DNA from: Paraclostridium tenue
GTDB taxonomy: Bacteria; Bacillota; Clostridia; Peptostreptococcales; Peptostreptococcaceae
Length of the DNA stretch: 64,000 nt
Direction of reading: 5' to 3'
NCBI RefSeq assembly: GCF_015668515.1
Contig: NZ_JADPFO010000001.1
Coordinates: forward strand, 437,425 to 501,424
This document shows, one piece after another, positions 16,277 through 25,800 of the stretch. Numbering within the stretch: position 1 is the stretch's first letter; every line of letters begins with the position of its first letter. The position numbers were made by a program, and so were the translations under genes. The notes under the pieces are model-generated. The model made no database searches and had not been told where the DNA came from. It saw nothing but the letters and a program-made list of their open reading frames with translations.

Positions 16277-17575
16277 ATGGGTATAAAAAATTTTGTTATT
16301 AATGTATTTAAGCGAACAGATTTTTATAAGAATAATTTAAATCAGTTATTTAAAGCTAATAATTTAACTATTAGTGACGAAGAAAAAATTTTGCTTAAGA
16401 ATTTAGGTGTAAATGTAAGCGATTTAAATAATGATATTAAAGGTGAAGTTACTTATTTTACATGTATGAAAGTATTATCAGAGAATATGGGTAAATTACC
16501 GCTTAAATTATATCAAGAAACCAAGGAAGGTGTTAAGTTAGTAAATGATGATAATTTAAATATGATTAGATTGAGACCTAATCCATATATGACTGCTACT
16601 ACATTTTGGGGAACTATGGAAAATTGTAGAAATCATTATGGAAATGCATATGCTTATTTAAACTTTCAAGGTTCTAAGCTAAAGGATATGTGGATATTAC
16701 ATCCTGATAATGTAAGAGTTATGATTGATAATGGGGGATATTTCGGTAAAGATAATGCAATATGGTATGTATACTATGATCCTAAAAGTAGTAATGAATA
16801 TGTCATAAATAAAGACAATATATTGCATGTTAAATCATCAAATACTTATGATGGTATTGTAGGAATATCAGTTAGAGATATATTATTTAATACGATTGAA
16901 GGTTCATTAGAACAACAAAACTTCTTAAATAATTTATATAAAAATGGTATGACTGGTAAAGCTGTATTACAATATACGGAGGATTTAGATGATAAAGCTG
17001 TAGCAAGATTGGTTAAAGGAATACAAGGTTTTGCTAATGGTTCAAGTAATGCAGGACAAATTATACCACTTGAATATGGATTAAAAATAACACCTTTAGA
17101 TTTAAAGCTAACAGATGCACAATTTGCAGATTTAAAGAAATATAATTCATTACAGATAGCTGCGGCATTCGGTATTTCTCCAAATTTTATAAATGATTAT
17201 AGTAAATCCAGTTATTCAAATAGTGAAATGCAACAATTATCATTCTTGGTAAATACTTTACAGTATATATTAACTCAATATGAACAAGAAATAACTTATA
17301 AATTATTATCTAATAATAAGATTAAACAAGGTTATTATTTTAAATTCAATGAAGGTGCATTATTAAGAACAGACTTAAAAACACAAGCAGAAATAATTGC
17401 AATGTTTACTAATAATGGTATAAAAACTGCAAATGAATGTAGGTTAATGTTAAATATGCCAACTAGACCAGATGGAGATAAACTTATTGTAAATGGTAAT
17501 TTTATACCACTTGATATGGTCGGAAAACAATATATGAAAGGTGGTGAAAATATAAATGAAAAACAACAAGAGTAA
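16277..17575 (+). CDS. Phage portal protein, HK97 family
   Basis: The 432-residue protein matches the portal family by order and motifs: an N-terminal helical region, MKVLSENMGKLPLKLYQ, the NGNAYAYLN-like segment (RNHYGNAYAYLNFQG) and the conserved stem and clip regions. Twelve copies form the ring at the capsid vertex through which DNA enters and leaves and to which connectors attach. AAGGTAGGTG lies close before ATG 16277. The next gene, a prohead protease, starts inside its last codons, the standard arrangement in this phage type. Confidence 0.93.
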   Translation: MGIKNFVINVFKRTDFYKNNLNQLFKANNLTISDEEKILLKNLGVNVSDLNNDIKGEVTYFTCMKVLSENMGKLPLKLYQETKEGVKLVNDDNLNMIRLRPNPYMTATTFWGTMENCRNHYGNAYAYLNFQGSKLKDMWILHPDNVRVMIDNGGYFGKDNAIWYVYYDPKSSNEYVINKDNILHVKSSNTYDGIVGISVRDILFNTIEGSLEQQNFLNNLYKNGMTGKAVLQYTEDLDDKAVARLVKGIQGFANGSSNAGQIIPLEYGLKITPLDLKLTDAQFADLKKYNSLQIAAAFGISPNFINDYSKSSYSNSEMQQLSFLVNTLQYILTQYEQEITYKLLSNNKIKQGYYFKFNEGALLRTDLKTQAEIIAMFTNNGIKTANECRLMLNMPTRPDGDKLIVNGNFIPLDMVGKQYMKGGENINEKQQE

Positions 17576-18317
17576 TCTTAATGAATTTTTAAAAATTAAA
17601 AATATTACAGATAATAGTGCTGATTTATATTTTTATGGAGATATAGTTAGTGATTATTATGATTCATGGGATGATACAGATCAATATCCAGAGCAAATAA
17701 TAGACTTCTTAAATGAAGTTGGAGATAAGAATTTAAATATATATATAAATTCTCCAGGAGGAAATGTATTTGCCGGAATTGCAATATACAATATGTTAAA
17801 ACGTCACAAAGGATATAAAACAGTTTATGTAGATGGAGTGGCAGCAAGTATAGCTAGTGTTATAGCAATGATCGGTGATAGAATAATTTGTCCTTCAAAT
17901 GCATATTTCATGATCCATAAGCCATTATTATTAACGTGTGGCAATGCTAATCATTTAAGAGAGCGTGCAGAAACTTTAGATAAACTTGAAGAAGGTATCT
18001 TAAATATATATCAAACTAAGTTACAAGAAGGTATTTCAATTGACACTATAAAACAATTAGTAAATGAAGAAACATGGTTAACAGGTGAAGATGCCGTCAA
18101 GTACTTTGATATAGAAGTATCTGACAAAGTTAATATTATAGCTAAGTGTGATTCAGATTATTTTAATAAGTTTACAAAAGTGCCTAAAGAATTAGGAATT
18201 GAAGAGTATACAGATGTTATAGATAAGGTAGAAAATAAGAGTAAATCTAAAGAAATTGCAAATAAAAATAACGAATTAGAAAAAGAAAAATTATTGTTAG
18301 AACTAGATTTAATATAG
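17556..18317 (+). CDS. ClpP-like prohead maturation protease
   Basis: The 253-residue protein has a ClpP/crotonase fold signature: INSPGGNVFAG near 64-74, nucleophile S98 in VDGVAASIAS, and H121 in FMIHKP. Such proteases sit between portal and capsid genes, remove the scaffold or N-terminal delta domain of the capsid protein, and allow head expansion. AAGGTGGTG precedes ATG 17556, which overlaps the portal gene by 20 bases. The C-terminal 60 residues are charged and helical, perhaps a scaffold-like tail. A terminator overlaps its stop codon. Confidence 0.92.
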   Translation: MKNNKSNLNEFLKIKNITDNSADLYFYGDIVSDYYDSWDDTDQYPEQIIDFLNEVGDKNLNIYINSPGGNVFAGIAIYNMLKRHKGYKTVYVDGVAASIASVIAMIGDRIICPSNAYFMIHKPLLLTCGNANHLRERAETLDKLEEGILNIYQTKLQEGISIDTIKQLVNEETWLTGEDAVKYFDIEVSDKVNIIAKCDSDYFNKFTKVPKELGIEEYTDVIDKVENKSKSKEIANKNNELEKEKLLLELDLI

Positions 18318-18327
18318 TTCTTTTTTT
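18299..18327 (+). terminator. Terminator between protease and capsid genes
   Basis: AGAACTA (18299-18305) pairs with TAGTTCT (18315-18321), followed by seven T in total. It lies within the morphogenesis operon. Confidence 0.7.
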
Positions 18328-18365
18328 ATGTTCAAATTTAAATAAATGAAAGAAGGTATGTTTAT

Positions 18366-19550
18366 ATGACTAAAGAAATGAGAGAAATATTAGAACAAAT
18401 TGAAGCTAAAAAAGCAGAAGCTAAGAATTTAGTTGTTGAAAATAAAATAGAAGACGCTAAAGCAATGAAAAATGAAATACAAGGATTACAAGATAAATTT
18501 AATCTATTGAAAGATTTAGAAGATGGACAAATAAAAGATGTTGAAAATATGGCAGAGATAACAGGTAAAAATATAAAAGAAGCAGATAAAATAAAACAAA
18601 ATAATAATGAAGTATTTGCCAAGTATGTTAAAAGAGAAGCTTTAACATCTAAAGAACAAAATTTATTATTAGTTGATGTTAAAAATGGAATGAGTGAAGG
18701 TACTAAGTTAGATGGAGGAGCTTTAGTACCATTTGATGAAGATTGTTCAATAATAACATTAAGGGAAGCAAATGATGCACTTCAAAATTTAGTTACTGTA
18801 GTACCAGTTAAAACTTTAGCAGGGAAAAAGACAGTAAGAAAAAGACGAAGTGGAGGAAGTAATTTTAAGAAAGTGGGAGAAGGTCAATCAATAGGAAAAG
18901 GCAATACACCACAATTTGTAGAGTTAGAATATAACTGTGACAAATTTGCTGCAATATATGATGTAACAAATGAGTTAGTTGGAGATTCTACAGAAGATAT
19001 AATAAAACAATTAAATGAATGGATAGGGAATGATTCAAGAGAGTGTAGAAATGCTTTAATACTAGAAGAGTTAGCTAAAAAGACTGAAAGAGTTGAAATA
19101 AAAGACTTTGATGATATAAAAGATATACTAAATACTAAGTTAAATACTGCCAATGTTAAATTTGCAAAAATAATAACAAACCAAGATGGATATAATTTCT
19201 TAGATAAATTAAAAGATTCTGATGGGAATTATATATTACAGCCGGTTGTAGGTGAATCTGACAAGTATATGATAAAAGGTAAGATTGTTCATGTGTATGA
19301 CAATACTATATTACCAACTACAGCAGAAGGAAAAGCACCTGTAATAATAGGGGATATAGAAATGTCAGTAGTATTATTTGATAGACAAACTGTTGCGGTC
19401 AAGATTACTACAGATGGTGGAGATGCATGGGAAAATGATTTAACTTTACTAAGGGCAATAGAAAGAGAAGATGTTCAAACATTAGATGATGAAGCCTTTG
19501 TATATGGAGAAATATCTTTAACTTCTTCTGTAACAAAAACTAAGAAGTAA
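18366..19550 (+). CDS. Major capsid protein, HK97 fold
   Basis: The 394-residue protein begins with a coiled-coil delta-like domain (about 1-85). A boundary region follows (LVDVKNGMSEGTKLDGGALV), typical of where the protease cuts and the mature protein begins. The HK97-type core contains VVPVKTLAGKKTVRK, the E-loop, and FAAIYDVTNELVGDS. It forms the icosahedral shell. GAAGG precedes ATG 18366. The gene is flanked on both sides by intrinsic terminators, so its transcript may be partly isolated or controlled by antitermination. Confidence 0.93.
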   Translation: MTKEMREILEQIEAKKAEAKNLVVENKIEDAKAMKNEIQGLQDKFNLLKDLEDGQIKDVENMAEITGKNIKEADKIKQNNNEVFAKYVKREALTSKEQNLLLVDVKNGMSEGTKLDGGALVPFDEDCSIITLREANDALQNLVTVVPVKTLAGKKTVRKRRSGGSNFKKVGEGQSIGKGNTPQFVELEYNCDKFAAIYDVTNELVGDSTEDIIKQLNEWIGNDSRECRNALILEELAKKTERVEIKDFDDIKDILNTKLNTANVKFAKIITNQDGYNFLDKLKDSDGNYILQPVVGESDKYMIKGKIVHVYDNTILPTTAEGKAPVIIGDIEMSVVLFDRQTVAVKITTDGGDAWENDLTLLRAIEREDVQTLDDEAFVYGEISLTSSVTKTKK

Positions 19551-19559
19551 TAATTATTT

Positions 19560-19587
19560 AGGAGTATATTAATTTATAGTCCTTTTT
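19560..19587 (+). terminator. Terminator after the capsid gene
   Basis: AGGAGTATA (19560-19568) and TATAGTCCT (19575-19583) form a stem with one mismatch, followed by TTTT. It is moderate in strength. Confidence 0.55.
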
Positions 19588-19602
19588 AAAGTAGGTGAGA
19601 GT

Positions 19603-19869
19603 TTGGATTTACAAGAATTAAAGGATTTTTTAAGAGTTGATAGCAATTGCGATGATAAACAGATAGAATCTATGAAATTAGCAGCAGAAATATATTTGAA
19701 AAATAGTGGTTCACAAGTGGATACTTATGATAATGAATTATACAAATTAGCTATAAAGATGCTAGTTTCCCATTGGTATGATAATAGGCAAATAGTTGAA
19801 ATTAATGAAACATCACCTTTGTTTTATTCATTACGCCATATAATGATGCAACTTAAGTATTGTTATTAG
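19603..19869 (+). CDS. Head-tail connector protein, gp6-like
   Basis: The 88-residue protein starts with TTG at 19603 after AGGTGAG. MDLQELKDFLRVDSN with a following helical pair and the segment AIKMLVSHWYDNRQ is the usual pattern of phage DNA-packaging/connector proteins (HK97 gp6, QLRG-type). They bind under the portal as the first connector ring. Position directly after the capsid gene supports the call. The next start lies within its last codons. Confidence 0.85.
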   Translation: MDLQELKDFLRVDSNCDDKQIESMKLAAEIYLKNSGSQVDTYDNELYKLAIKMLVSHWYDNRQIVEINETSPLFYSLRHIMMQLKYCY

Positions 19870-19880
19870 GTGGTGATTTT

Positions 19881-20210
19881 ATGAAAAATGATATGAATAT
19901 AGGTGAATTAAGAGATAAAATTGAAATTCAAGAATATGCAGAAGTCATAAATGAATACGGTGCTTCTGAAATGACTTATAATACTATTGCTATACCTAGA
20001 GCAAAAACTAAATATATATCTAGTAAAGAACGTATATCAAATGGTTCACAAGAGTTTAGTTATTCTATAAAATTCATAATTAGATATAGAAAAGGTATTT
20101 CAAATGAAGATCATTATGTTTTATTTGACGATATCAGATATAATATTACAAATGTATATCCTTTTGAGAATAGAAAATTCATAGAAATAAGTTGTGAAAA
20201 GGTGAAATAG
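19881..20210 (+). CDS. Head closure (head-tail adaptor) protein
   Basis: ATG 19881 follows AGGTGGTG and is preferred to an in-frame TTG at 19860. The 109-residue product has the beta-barrel pattern of the phage head-tail joining family (SPP1 gp16/HK97 gp7-like). It opens with GELRDKIEIQEYAE, followed by an IPRAKTKYISSKE strand and an ending on FIEISCEKVK. It closes the connector after packaging and forms the surface for tail attachment. Confidence 0.85.
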   Translation: MKNDMNIGELRDKIEIQEYAEVINEYGASEMTYNTIAIPRAKTKYISSKERISNGSQEFSYSIKFIIRYRKGISNEDHYVLFDDIRYNITNVYPFENRKFIEISCEKVK

Positions 20211-20211
20211 T

Positions 20212-20589
20212 TTGGGATTAGAATTTGATATGGAAAAAGTAATGAAGAGATTTGAATATATGGAAAAAAAGTCTAAAGGTGAATTAGCTAAGAATGGACT
20301 AAATAAAGGTGCAGATATATTAGTTGAGGGATCTAGAATAACATGTCCAAAAGATACTCATAAATTAGAGGAGTCTATTAATAAAACCGACTATAAAAGT
20401 GGGCAGAATCCCAGTATTAAAGTTACTATAGTTGGTGATGAAGATGTTAAAAGATATGGTTATTACCAAGAACATGGCACTGAAAGTATGGTTGGTAAAA
20501 AGTGGATGAAAAAAGCTAGTTTACAATATAAAAGTGAAGCCTTAGAAAAAATGACAGAAAGTATATTTATTGATTTAGGTTTAAAGTAG
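20212..20589 (+). CDS. HK97 gp10-family tail-completion protein
   Basis: TTG 20212 follows AAAAGGTG and lies one base past the previous stop. The 125-residue protein shows the gp10 pattern: an N-terminal helix, SRITCPKDTHKLEESI, a central strand set with KVTIVGDED, and YGYYQEHGTESMVGKKWM. This family occurs at the head-tail interface or as tail-completion proteins in siphophages. The exact position in the particle is not known for this one. Confidence 0.88.
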   Translation: MGLEFDMEKVMKRFEYMEKKSKGELAKNGLNKGADILVEGSRITCPKDTHKLEESINKTDYKSGQNPSIKVTIVGDEDVKRYGYYQEHGTESMVGKKWMKKASLQYKSEALEKMTESIFIDLGLK

Positions 20590-20601
20590 GTGAATAACCT
20601 T

Positions 20602-20928
20602 ATGATAAATAAAAAAATTATAGATATTATGGAATCCTTACAAATACCTTGCTACTATCAAGAGTGTAATAATAGGAAGGATTACTATGTATTATTTAAT
20701 ATATTCTTAGAAAAAGATATTGAAGTTGCGGATAATATAAGTCAAGCAACAACTTATTATATAACAATTAATTATTGGTATAAAAAGGATTGTAAAGATT
20801 TAGTTAAATATAAAGAAATTAAACAGGCTATGAAGTCTAATGGGTTTAAATTTGATGATATTAATGATGTAGTTGGTAATACGCATTTTTGTAAATCAAT
20901 GGATTTCATTATTAAAGAGTGGAACTAA
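20602..20928 (+). CDS. Tail terminator/completion protein
   Basis: ATG 20602 is nine bases from AGGTG; an in-frame GTG at 20590 is part of that site and less likely. The 108-residue product has the size, position and alternating helix-strand pattern of tail terminator proteins of clostridial siphophages. These cap the tail tube and attach it to the head. The assignment rests mostly on synteny between gp10 and the tail tube gene. A terminator starts at its stop codon. Confidence 0.7.
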   Translation: MINKKIIDIMESLQIPCYYQECNNRKDYYVLFNIFLEKDIEVADNISQATTYYITINYWYKKDCKDLVKYKEIKQAMKSNGFKFDDINDVVGNTHFCKSMDFIIKEWN

Positions 20929-20946
20929 TTAATTAGTTCTTTTTTT
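20922..20946 (+). terminator. Terminator before the tail-tube genes
   Basis: An 18-bp palindrome (GAACTAATT with AATTAGTTC, 20922-20939) is followed by seven T. A second hairpin (GTTGG 20967-20971, CCAAC 20980-20984) lies between it and the next start and may shape the leader. Confidence 0.7.
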
Positions 20947-21006
20947 ATGCAAAAAATTAAATGGTAGTTGGTGGTCGTGCCAACAAATTGAAAGAGGTAA
21001 AATTTT

Positions 21007-21612
21007 ATGGCAACATATAATGAAAAAATAGTATTTGGATTTGATAAAATACATGTAGCTAAGGTGAATGAAGATGGATCGTTTGGAGTTCCAGTAGCAA
21101 TATTAGGAGCGAAGTCTGTTGAGGCTTCATTTGAATCATCTGAGAAAAAAATATATGCAGATAACACGGTCGTTTGTTCTGATAAAAGAGTGAGTTCTGG
21201 AAAAGGTAAATTAGGTGTATTAGGTTTAACTATGACAGAAAAAGCATTATTAGCAGGTGGAGAAAATATGTCAGGTGGGTTTGCCTTAAGTTCAACTACC
21301 AACGCACCAAATTTAGCGTTATTATTCTCACAAGACAAAAAAGATGGAGGACAAATATTATCAGTTTTATATAACGTTCAATTTGATATACCTGGTATTA
21401 ATGCAACCTCTACAGAAGATGAAATAGAGGAACAAATATTTGAAATAGACTTTACTTCGTTACCAGGTGCAGATGGTTATTACTATTACACAGTAGATAC
21501 AAAAGATAAAGATGCAGATCAAGCTATAGTTAGTAAATGGTTTACAGAAGTACAAAAACCTAAAAGAACTGTAAGTGGAGTTAATGTTAAAACTGAAAAA
21601 GAAATTAAATAA
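21007..21612 (+). CDS. Major tail protein, phi13 type
   Basis: The 201-residue protein matches the phi13-family tail-tube pattern. NEKIVFGFDKIHVAKV stands at the start, VEASFESSEKKIYADN and a GKGKLGVLGLTMTEK segment in the middle, and YYYYTVDTKD before a C-terminal charged extension. It stacks as rings around the tape measure to form the non-contractile tail tube. AAAGAGGT precedes ATG 21007. The next gene is a shorter paralogue. A terminator separates them, so dosage of the two may differ. Confidence 0.9.
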   Translation: MATYNEKIVFGFDKIHVAKVNEDGSFGVPVAILGAKSVEASFESSEKKIYADNTVVCSDKRVSSGKGKLGVLGLTMTEKALLAGGENMSGGFALSSTTNAPNLALLFSQDKKDGGQILSVLYNVQFDIPGINATSTEDEIEEQIFEIDFTSLPGADGYYYYTVDTKDKDADQAIVSKWFTEVQKPKRTVSGVNVKTEKEIK

Positions 21613-21621
21613 TTACACTAA

Positions 21622-21652
21622 GGTGGATTCTTAATTGAATTCATCTTTTTTT
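21622..21652 (+). terminator. Terminator between the two tail-tube genes
   Basis: GGTGGATTC (21622-21630) pairs fully with GAATTCATC (21637-21645) using wobble pairs, followed by seven T. Confidence 0.7.
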
Positions 21653-21681
21653 ATTTGTTTTTATAAGATAGAGGTGAATAC

Positions 21682-22227
21682 GTGTATAGTGAAAAAATAC
21701 TTTACGGATTAGATAAGATACATTACTGCACGAATGATGGAATTATAAAACCTATAAAAGGTGCATTAGATATAGAAGTTAAAATGAACGAAGAGTATAA
21801 ATTTGCAACAATATATGGAAATGATGCAATTAAACTAAATGGCAAAATAACTGGGACAGGTACATTAAATATACTTTCATTAACATTTGACGAACAAAAA
21901 GACATATTAGGTTATAAGGGTGAAATAGGAGAAATATATTTAGATGATGCTTTTAACCCTCAGCCGATAACACTTTTATTTGCTAGAAAAAAAGCAGATG
22001 GATCGGAATTATATACAGTTTTATATAAATGTATATTTAATATAACCAACATTGATGCAAAAACATTACAAGATAATATAGATGAAGATACATTGGAATT
22101 AAACTTTAATGTATTAATTGATAGCAAGAGGAAAAACTTAATGTATTTTACATTAGATACAAAATACGCAGATAAATATAAAGTTGATAACTTCTTTAAG
22201 GAGATACAATTACCTAAAAATATGTAG
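21682..22227 (+). CDS. Second phi13-type tail protein, paralogue of the major tail protein
   Basis: GTG 21682 follows GAGGTGAATAC. The 181-residue product aligns by eye with the preceding protein from end to end. SEKILYGLDKIHYC matches NEKIVFGFDKIHVA, then KATIYG-type (FATIYGNDAIKLNGKITGTG), LLFARKKADG against LLFSQDKKDG, and MYFTLDTK against YYYTVDTK near the C-terminus. Overall identity looks low. Tandem tail-tube paralogues suggest either a minor tube or collar ring or an old duplication that diverged. Which copy forms most of the tube cannot be told from sequence. Confidence 0.82.
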   Translation: MYSEKILYGLDKIHYCTNDGIIKPIKGALDIEVKMNEEYKFATIYGNDAIKLNGKITGTGTLNILSLTFDEQKDILGYKGEIGEIYLDDAFNPQPITLLFARKKADGSELYTVLYKCIFNITNIDAKTLQDNIDEDTLELNFNVLIDSKRKNLMYFTLDTKYADKYKVDNFFKEIQLPKNM

Positions 22228-22242
22228 AAAGAAGGAATATGG

Positions 22243-22584
22243 ATGTTTAATGATATAGTTGAGATAAAATTAAATGATAAAAAATATAGTGCTAGGCTAG
22301 ATATGGGAGCTATAGCAAATGCACAAAACAATTTACAAAAAACAAAGAAGAATATGACTATAGTTGAAATGTTTAATAATGTAGGTGAAGAAAACTATAG
22401 TGTTATAAACAATCTTATGATAGAAAGTATAAGAAGGTGTCATCCTCAATTAAATGCTGAAAATATACTTGAAGATATGAAATTAAAAGAAAAAGATCAT
22501 ATAACATTACAAGTTTATGAATTAATGAAGGTTGCATTACCAATAGATGAAAATGATAAAAAAAAAGTAATGGAAGACCAATAA
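22243..22584 (+). CDS. Tail assembly chaperone, G-type product
   Basis: The 113-residue product sits between the tail-tube genes and the tape measure, where siphophages encode tail assembly chaperones. It begins MFNDIVEIKLNDKKYSAR, then has a helical body, and ends after a run of nine A (22558-22566) with VMEDQ. The chaperone coats the tape measure before tube assembly. The A run just before the stop allows a -1 shift into the frame at 22566-22781, giving a longer G-T fusion. AAAGAAGGA precedes ATG 22243. Confidence 0.85.
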   Translation: MFNDIVEIKLNDKKYSARLDMGAIANAQNNLQKTKKNMTIVEMFNNVGEENYSVINNLMIESIRRCHPQLNAENILEDMKLKEKDHITLQVYELMKVALPIDENDKKKVMEDQ

Positions 22585-22781
22585 ATCCATATAAAAAAGT
22601 TAAAGATTGGGATATAGCTGAAATGGAATATTTTTGGTATTCAGTTTTAAAAAGAAATGAAAATTTTTATTGTATAACACCGAAATATTTCTTTAAGCAA
22701 AGAGATGCACACATTAAATTCAATGGATTAGATAAAGAAGATAAGAAAAAAGAATATGTAAGTGAGACTTCATGTGGTTAA
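22566..22781 (+). CDS. Tail assembly chaperone, T extension reached by -1 frameshift
   Basis: This frame lies -1 to the G product and has no start codon or ribosome binding site of its own near its beginning. It is open for 71 codons (SNGRPINPYKKVKDWDIAEM ... ETSCG) to TAA 22779-22781. The zero-frame codons AAA AAA AAA at 22558-22566 are a slippery run. A slip back by one base yields a fusion of about 179 residues. G/GT fusions made by -1 frameshifting between tube and tape-measure genes are conserved in long-tailed phages, and the T part normally recruits tail-tube protein. No strong pseudoknot was worked out downstream. Confidence 0.85.
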   Translation, partial: SNGRPINPYKKVKDWDIAEMEYFWYSVLKRNENFYCITPKYFFKQRDAHIKFNGLDKEDKKKEYVSETSCG

Positions 22782-22784
22782 TAG

Positions 22785-22814
22785 GTACTAGCTTTTTAAG
22801 CTAGTACTTTTTTT
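22785..22814 (+). terminator. Terminator between chaperone and tape measure
   Basis: GTACTAGCT (22785-22793) and AGCTAGTAC (22799-22807) form a perfect 9-bp stem with a five-base loop, followed by seven T. Confidence 0.8.
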
Positions 22815-22842
22815 ATTAAAAATTATATAGGCAGGTGATAGT

Positions 22843-25800
22843 GTGGCTGGTGGAGTTGAAGATATTAGTATAAAGTTATCACTTGAAAGCGGAAATTTTA
22901 CGCAACAAATGACAGCTATAAATAAAGAAGTTAAAAATTTAGATAGAGATTTAAAAAATGCAGGTAAAGGTGTAGATGGATTCTCAAAGTCTTTTAGTGG
23001 GATAGATTCTAAAATACAAACTACAACTAAAAAGATAGAATTATATAATACTAAATTACAAAAACAACAACAAGAATATCAACGATTAACTCAAGTATTA
23101 GATAAACAAAAATCAAAACTTACAGATTTAGAAAGTACTTTAGGCAAAGGTTCAGATGAATGGAAAAAACAAGCTGAACTAGTTGTAAAAAATAGTCAAA
23201 AATTAAATAAATTAAGTACTGATATAAATAGTACTAAATCTAGTTTATCTTTATTAGGTAATGAATTAAATAACTCTGTAAGAGATTTTGAAAATTTATC
23301 TAATAAAACTAAATCTATTGAAGAAAGACTTGCAGCAGTAGATAGACAAGCACAATTATCAGGGTCGGAGTTTAACAAATTAGGATCTGAATTGAGTCAA
23401 AATGGGCAATTCTTTCAAAAACTAGGATTAGAAATTGGACAATTAGCATCAAAGATAGATACAAATATAGCTAAAATGAATGCTTATGAATCTGAAATAA
23501 ACAAGCTAAATACAGAAATAAATCAGAATAAAGAGGTTCATTCCAGGCTAGCAGCAGAAATACAAAAGACTGAAACTGAATTGAGTCAGGCTAAGTCTAA
23601 ATATGGTGAAAATAGTAATGAAGCACTACAATTAAAAAGTACATTATTACAATTAAAAGATGCTTTTAATGCCACTGATAATGATATTGAAAAACAAGTA
23701 GATGAATTACAAAAATATCAAACTGAATTAAATCAAACTGAAATTGAAATAAATCAGATGTCTAGAACACTTGAAAGATTACCTAAAGAACAAATAGGTA
23801 AGAAGTTAATTGATAGCGGAAATCAATTAAAAAACATTGGTCAAAATATGAATCAGTATATAACTGTACCTACATTGGCTGCAGGAGTTGGAATAGGTAA
23901 ATTATCATATGATTTCGATCAGGGATTAGGCAAAGTAGGTTCATTAGTAAATAAATGTGGCTCTGAAATGAAGCAATATAAAGATAGGATAATTGAATTA
24001 TCAAATAAGAGCGGTGTTGGACTTAAACAAATGACAGAGTCAATGTATCAAGGTATATCTGCTGGTGCTAATCTTAATAACGTATTTAAATTATTAGATA
24101 CAAGTTCCAAATTGTCTATAGGTGGTTTCACAAGTCAAGAAACTGCAATAGACGGTTTAACAACTGCTATGAACTCATTTGGTATAAGCTATGATAATGT
24201 AAATAATGTTTCGGATAAATTTATATTAACACAAAACTTAGGTAAAACCACAGTTGATGAATTAGCAAGTAGTATAGGTCAAGTTGCACCAACTGCACAT
24301 GCTGCAGGTGTATCATTTGATGAATTGATGTCAGGAGTAGCAGCATTAACTAAAAATGGTATAGCTACAAGTGAATCAATGACTGCAATGAAAGCAGCAT
24401 TATCAAATATAATAAAACCGAGTGGTGAAGCACAAAAAATTGCTAAGTCATTAGGGTTAGAATTTAATACTACTGCATTAAAATCCAAAGGATTAGCAGG
24501 ATTCTTAGAAGATGTTAAACAAAAAACTGGTGGAAACATTGACACTATGGGTAAATTATTTGGTTCTACTGAAGCACTTAATGCGATGCTATTATTAACG
24601 GGTAGTGGAGCAAAAGATTTCAACGGTGCATTATCTGAAATGGAAAAGAGTGCAGGATTAACAGATAATGCATTTAAAAATATGAAAGAATCTTCTGGCG
24701 CAAAATTATTAGATAGTATAAATAAATTAAAAAATAGTTTAATTGGATTAGGTGATGTATTAGCACCTGCAATTGGATTTGTAGCAGATAAAATCTCTGA
24801 ATTATCTGGATGGTTTGGACATTTATCAGATGATGGAAAAATAGCAGTTGTTGCAATAGCAGGAATAGCAGCGGCAATTGGTCCAGTTTTAACAGGTATA
24901 GGTAGCTTATTGACTATAGGTGGAAATGCAACCATTATGTTTAGTGCATTAGGTGTAAGTGCAAGTACAGTTGGAGCAGTTTTAGGTGGAGGATTTATAG
25001 CTGCATTAGCATTAGTGGTAGAAAAATTAGGCAATTCTACAAGTGCATTACAAAGTTTACAAGATAACTTTGGAACATTTGGTACTGCAGTTGGTGCTGT
25101 ATTAGAAGTATTATCTGGTGGTATAGAATTAACCTTTGGTAATATGCTTATATTCTTAGAACAAGTTGGTAAAGGAATGTTGGCTTTTATTAAAGGTGAC
25201 TGGGGCTCTATACCAAACATAGTCGAAGAAACTACCGCTAAATTACATGCAAATGGTGCAAAGGCATTAAATAATTTGACTGCAACTACAACTAGAGCGA
25301 TACAGATATTAAAACAATCTACAGCTGATGGTATGAAAGGTGTTAAAGATACATTTGATTTAGCGTTAAAAGAACTACCTAAGTTAAGTAAAGATAATAT
25401 AGGTAAAATATCAAATGAATTTTCTAATGGTTTATCTAAATTAGATGCAGATAGTATAACTATATTAAAAGGTACATCTGAATCTATGAATTTATTATTT
25501 AATGGTATATATGAAGGTATGTCTAAAGGTGAAGCCAAAGAAAAGTTTAAACAAAACTTAACAGATATGCTGCAAAGTGGACAATTTACAACATCTGAAT
25601 TGCAAAATGACATAAAGCAATCAATGGACACTATAAACCACAATATTGCAGATGGATCAAGCACTATTAAACAAAGTGGTACTGATATGTTTAATGCTTT
25701 TAAAGAAAGTGCGAAATTTGGCGTTGAAGGTGCTGCTAGTGAAGTATCTTCTAAATTAAGTGGAATGAATCAAGAAACCTTAAATCAATTAACTTCATTT

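Noticed and set aside
24279-25664. Long minus-strand frame of 461 codons within the tape measure gene
   Set aside because: It is antisense to a well-supported gene, has proline- and alanine-rich composition unlike the rest of the element, and has no ribosome binding site; it mirrors the low-complexity codon use of the tape measure.
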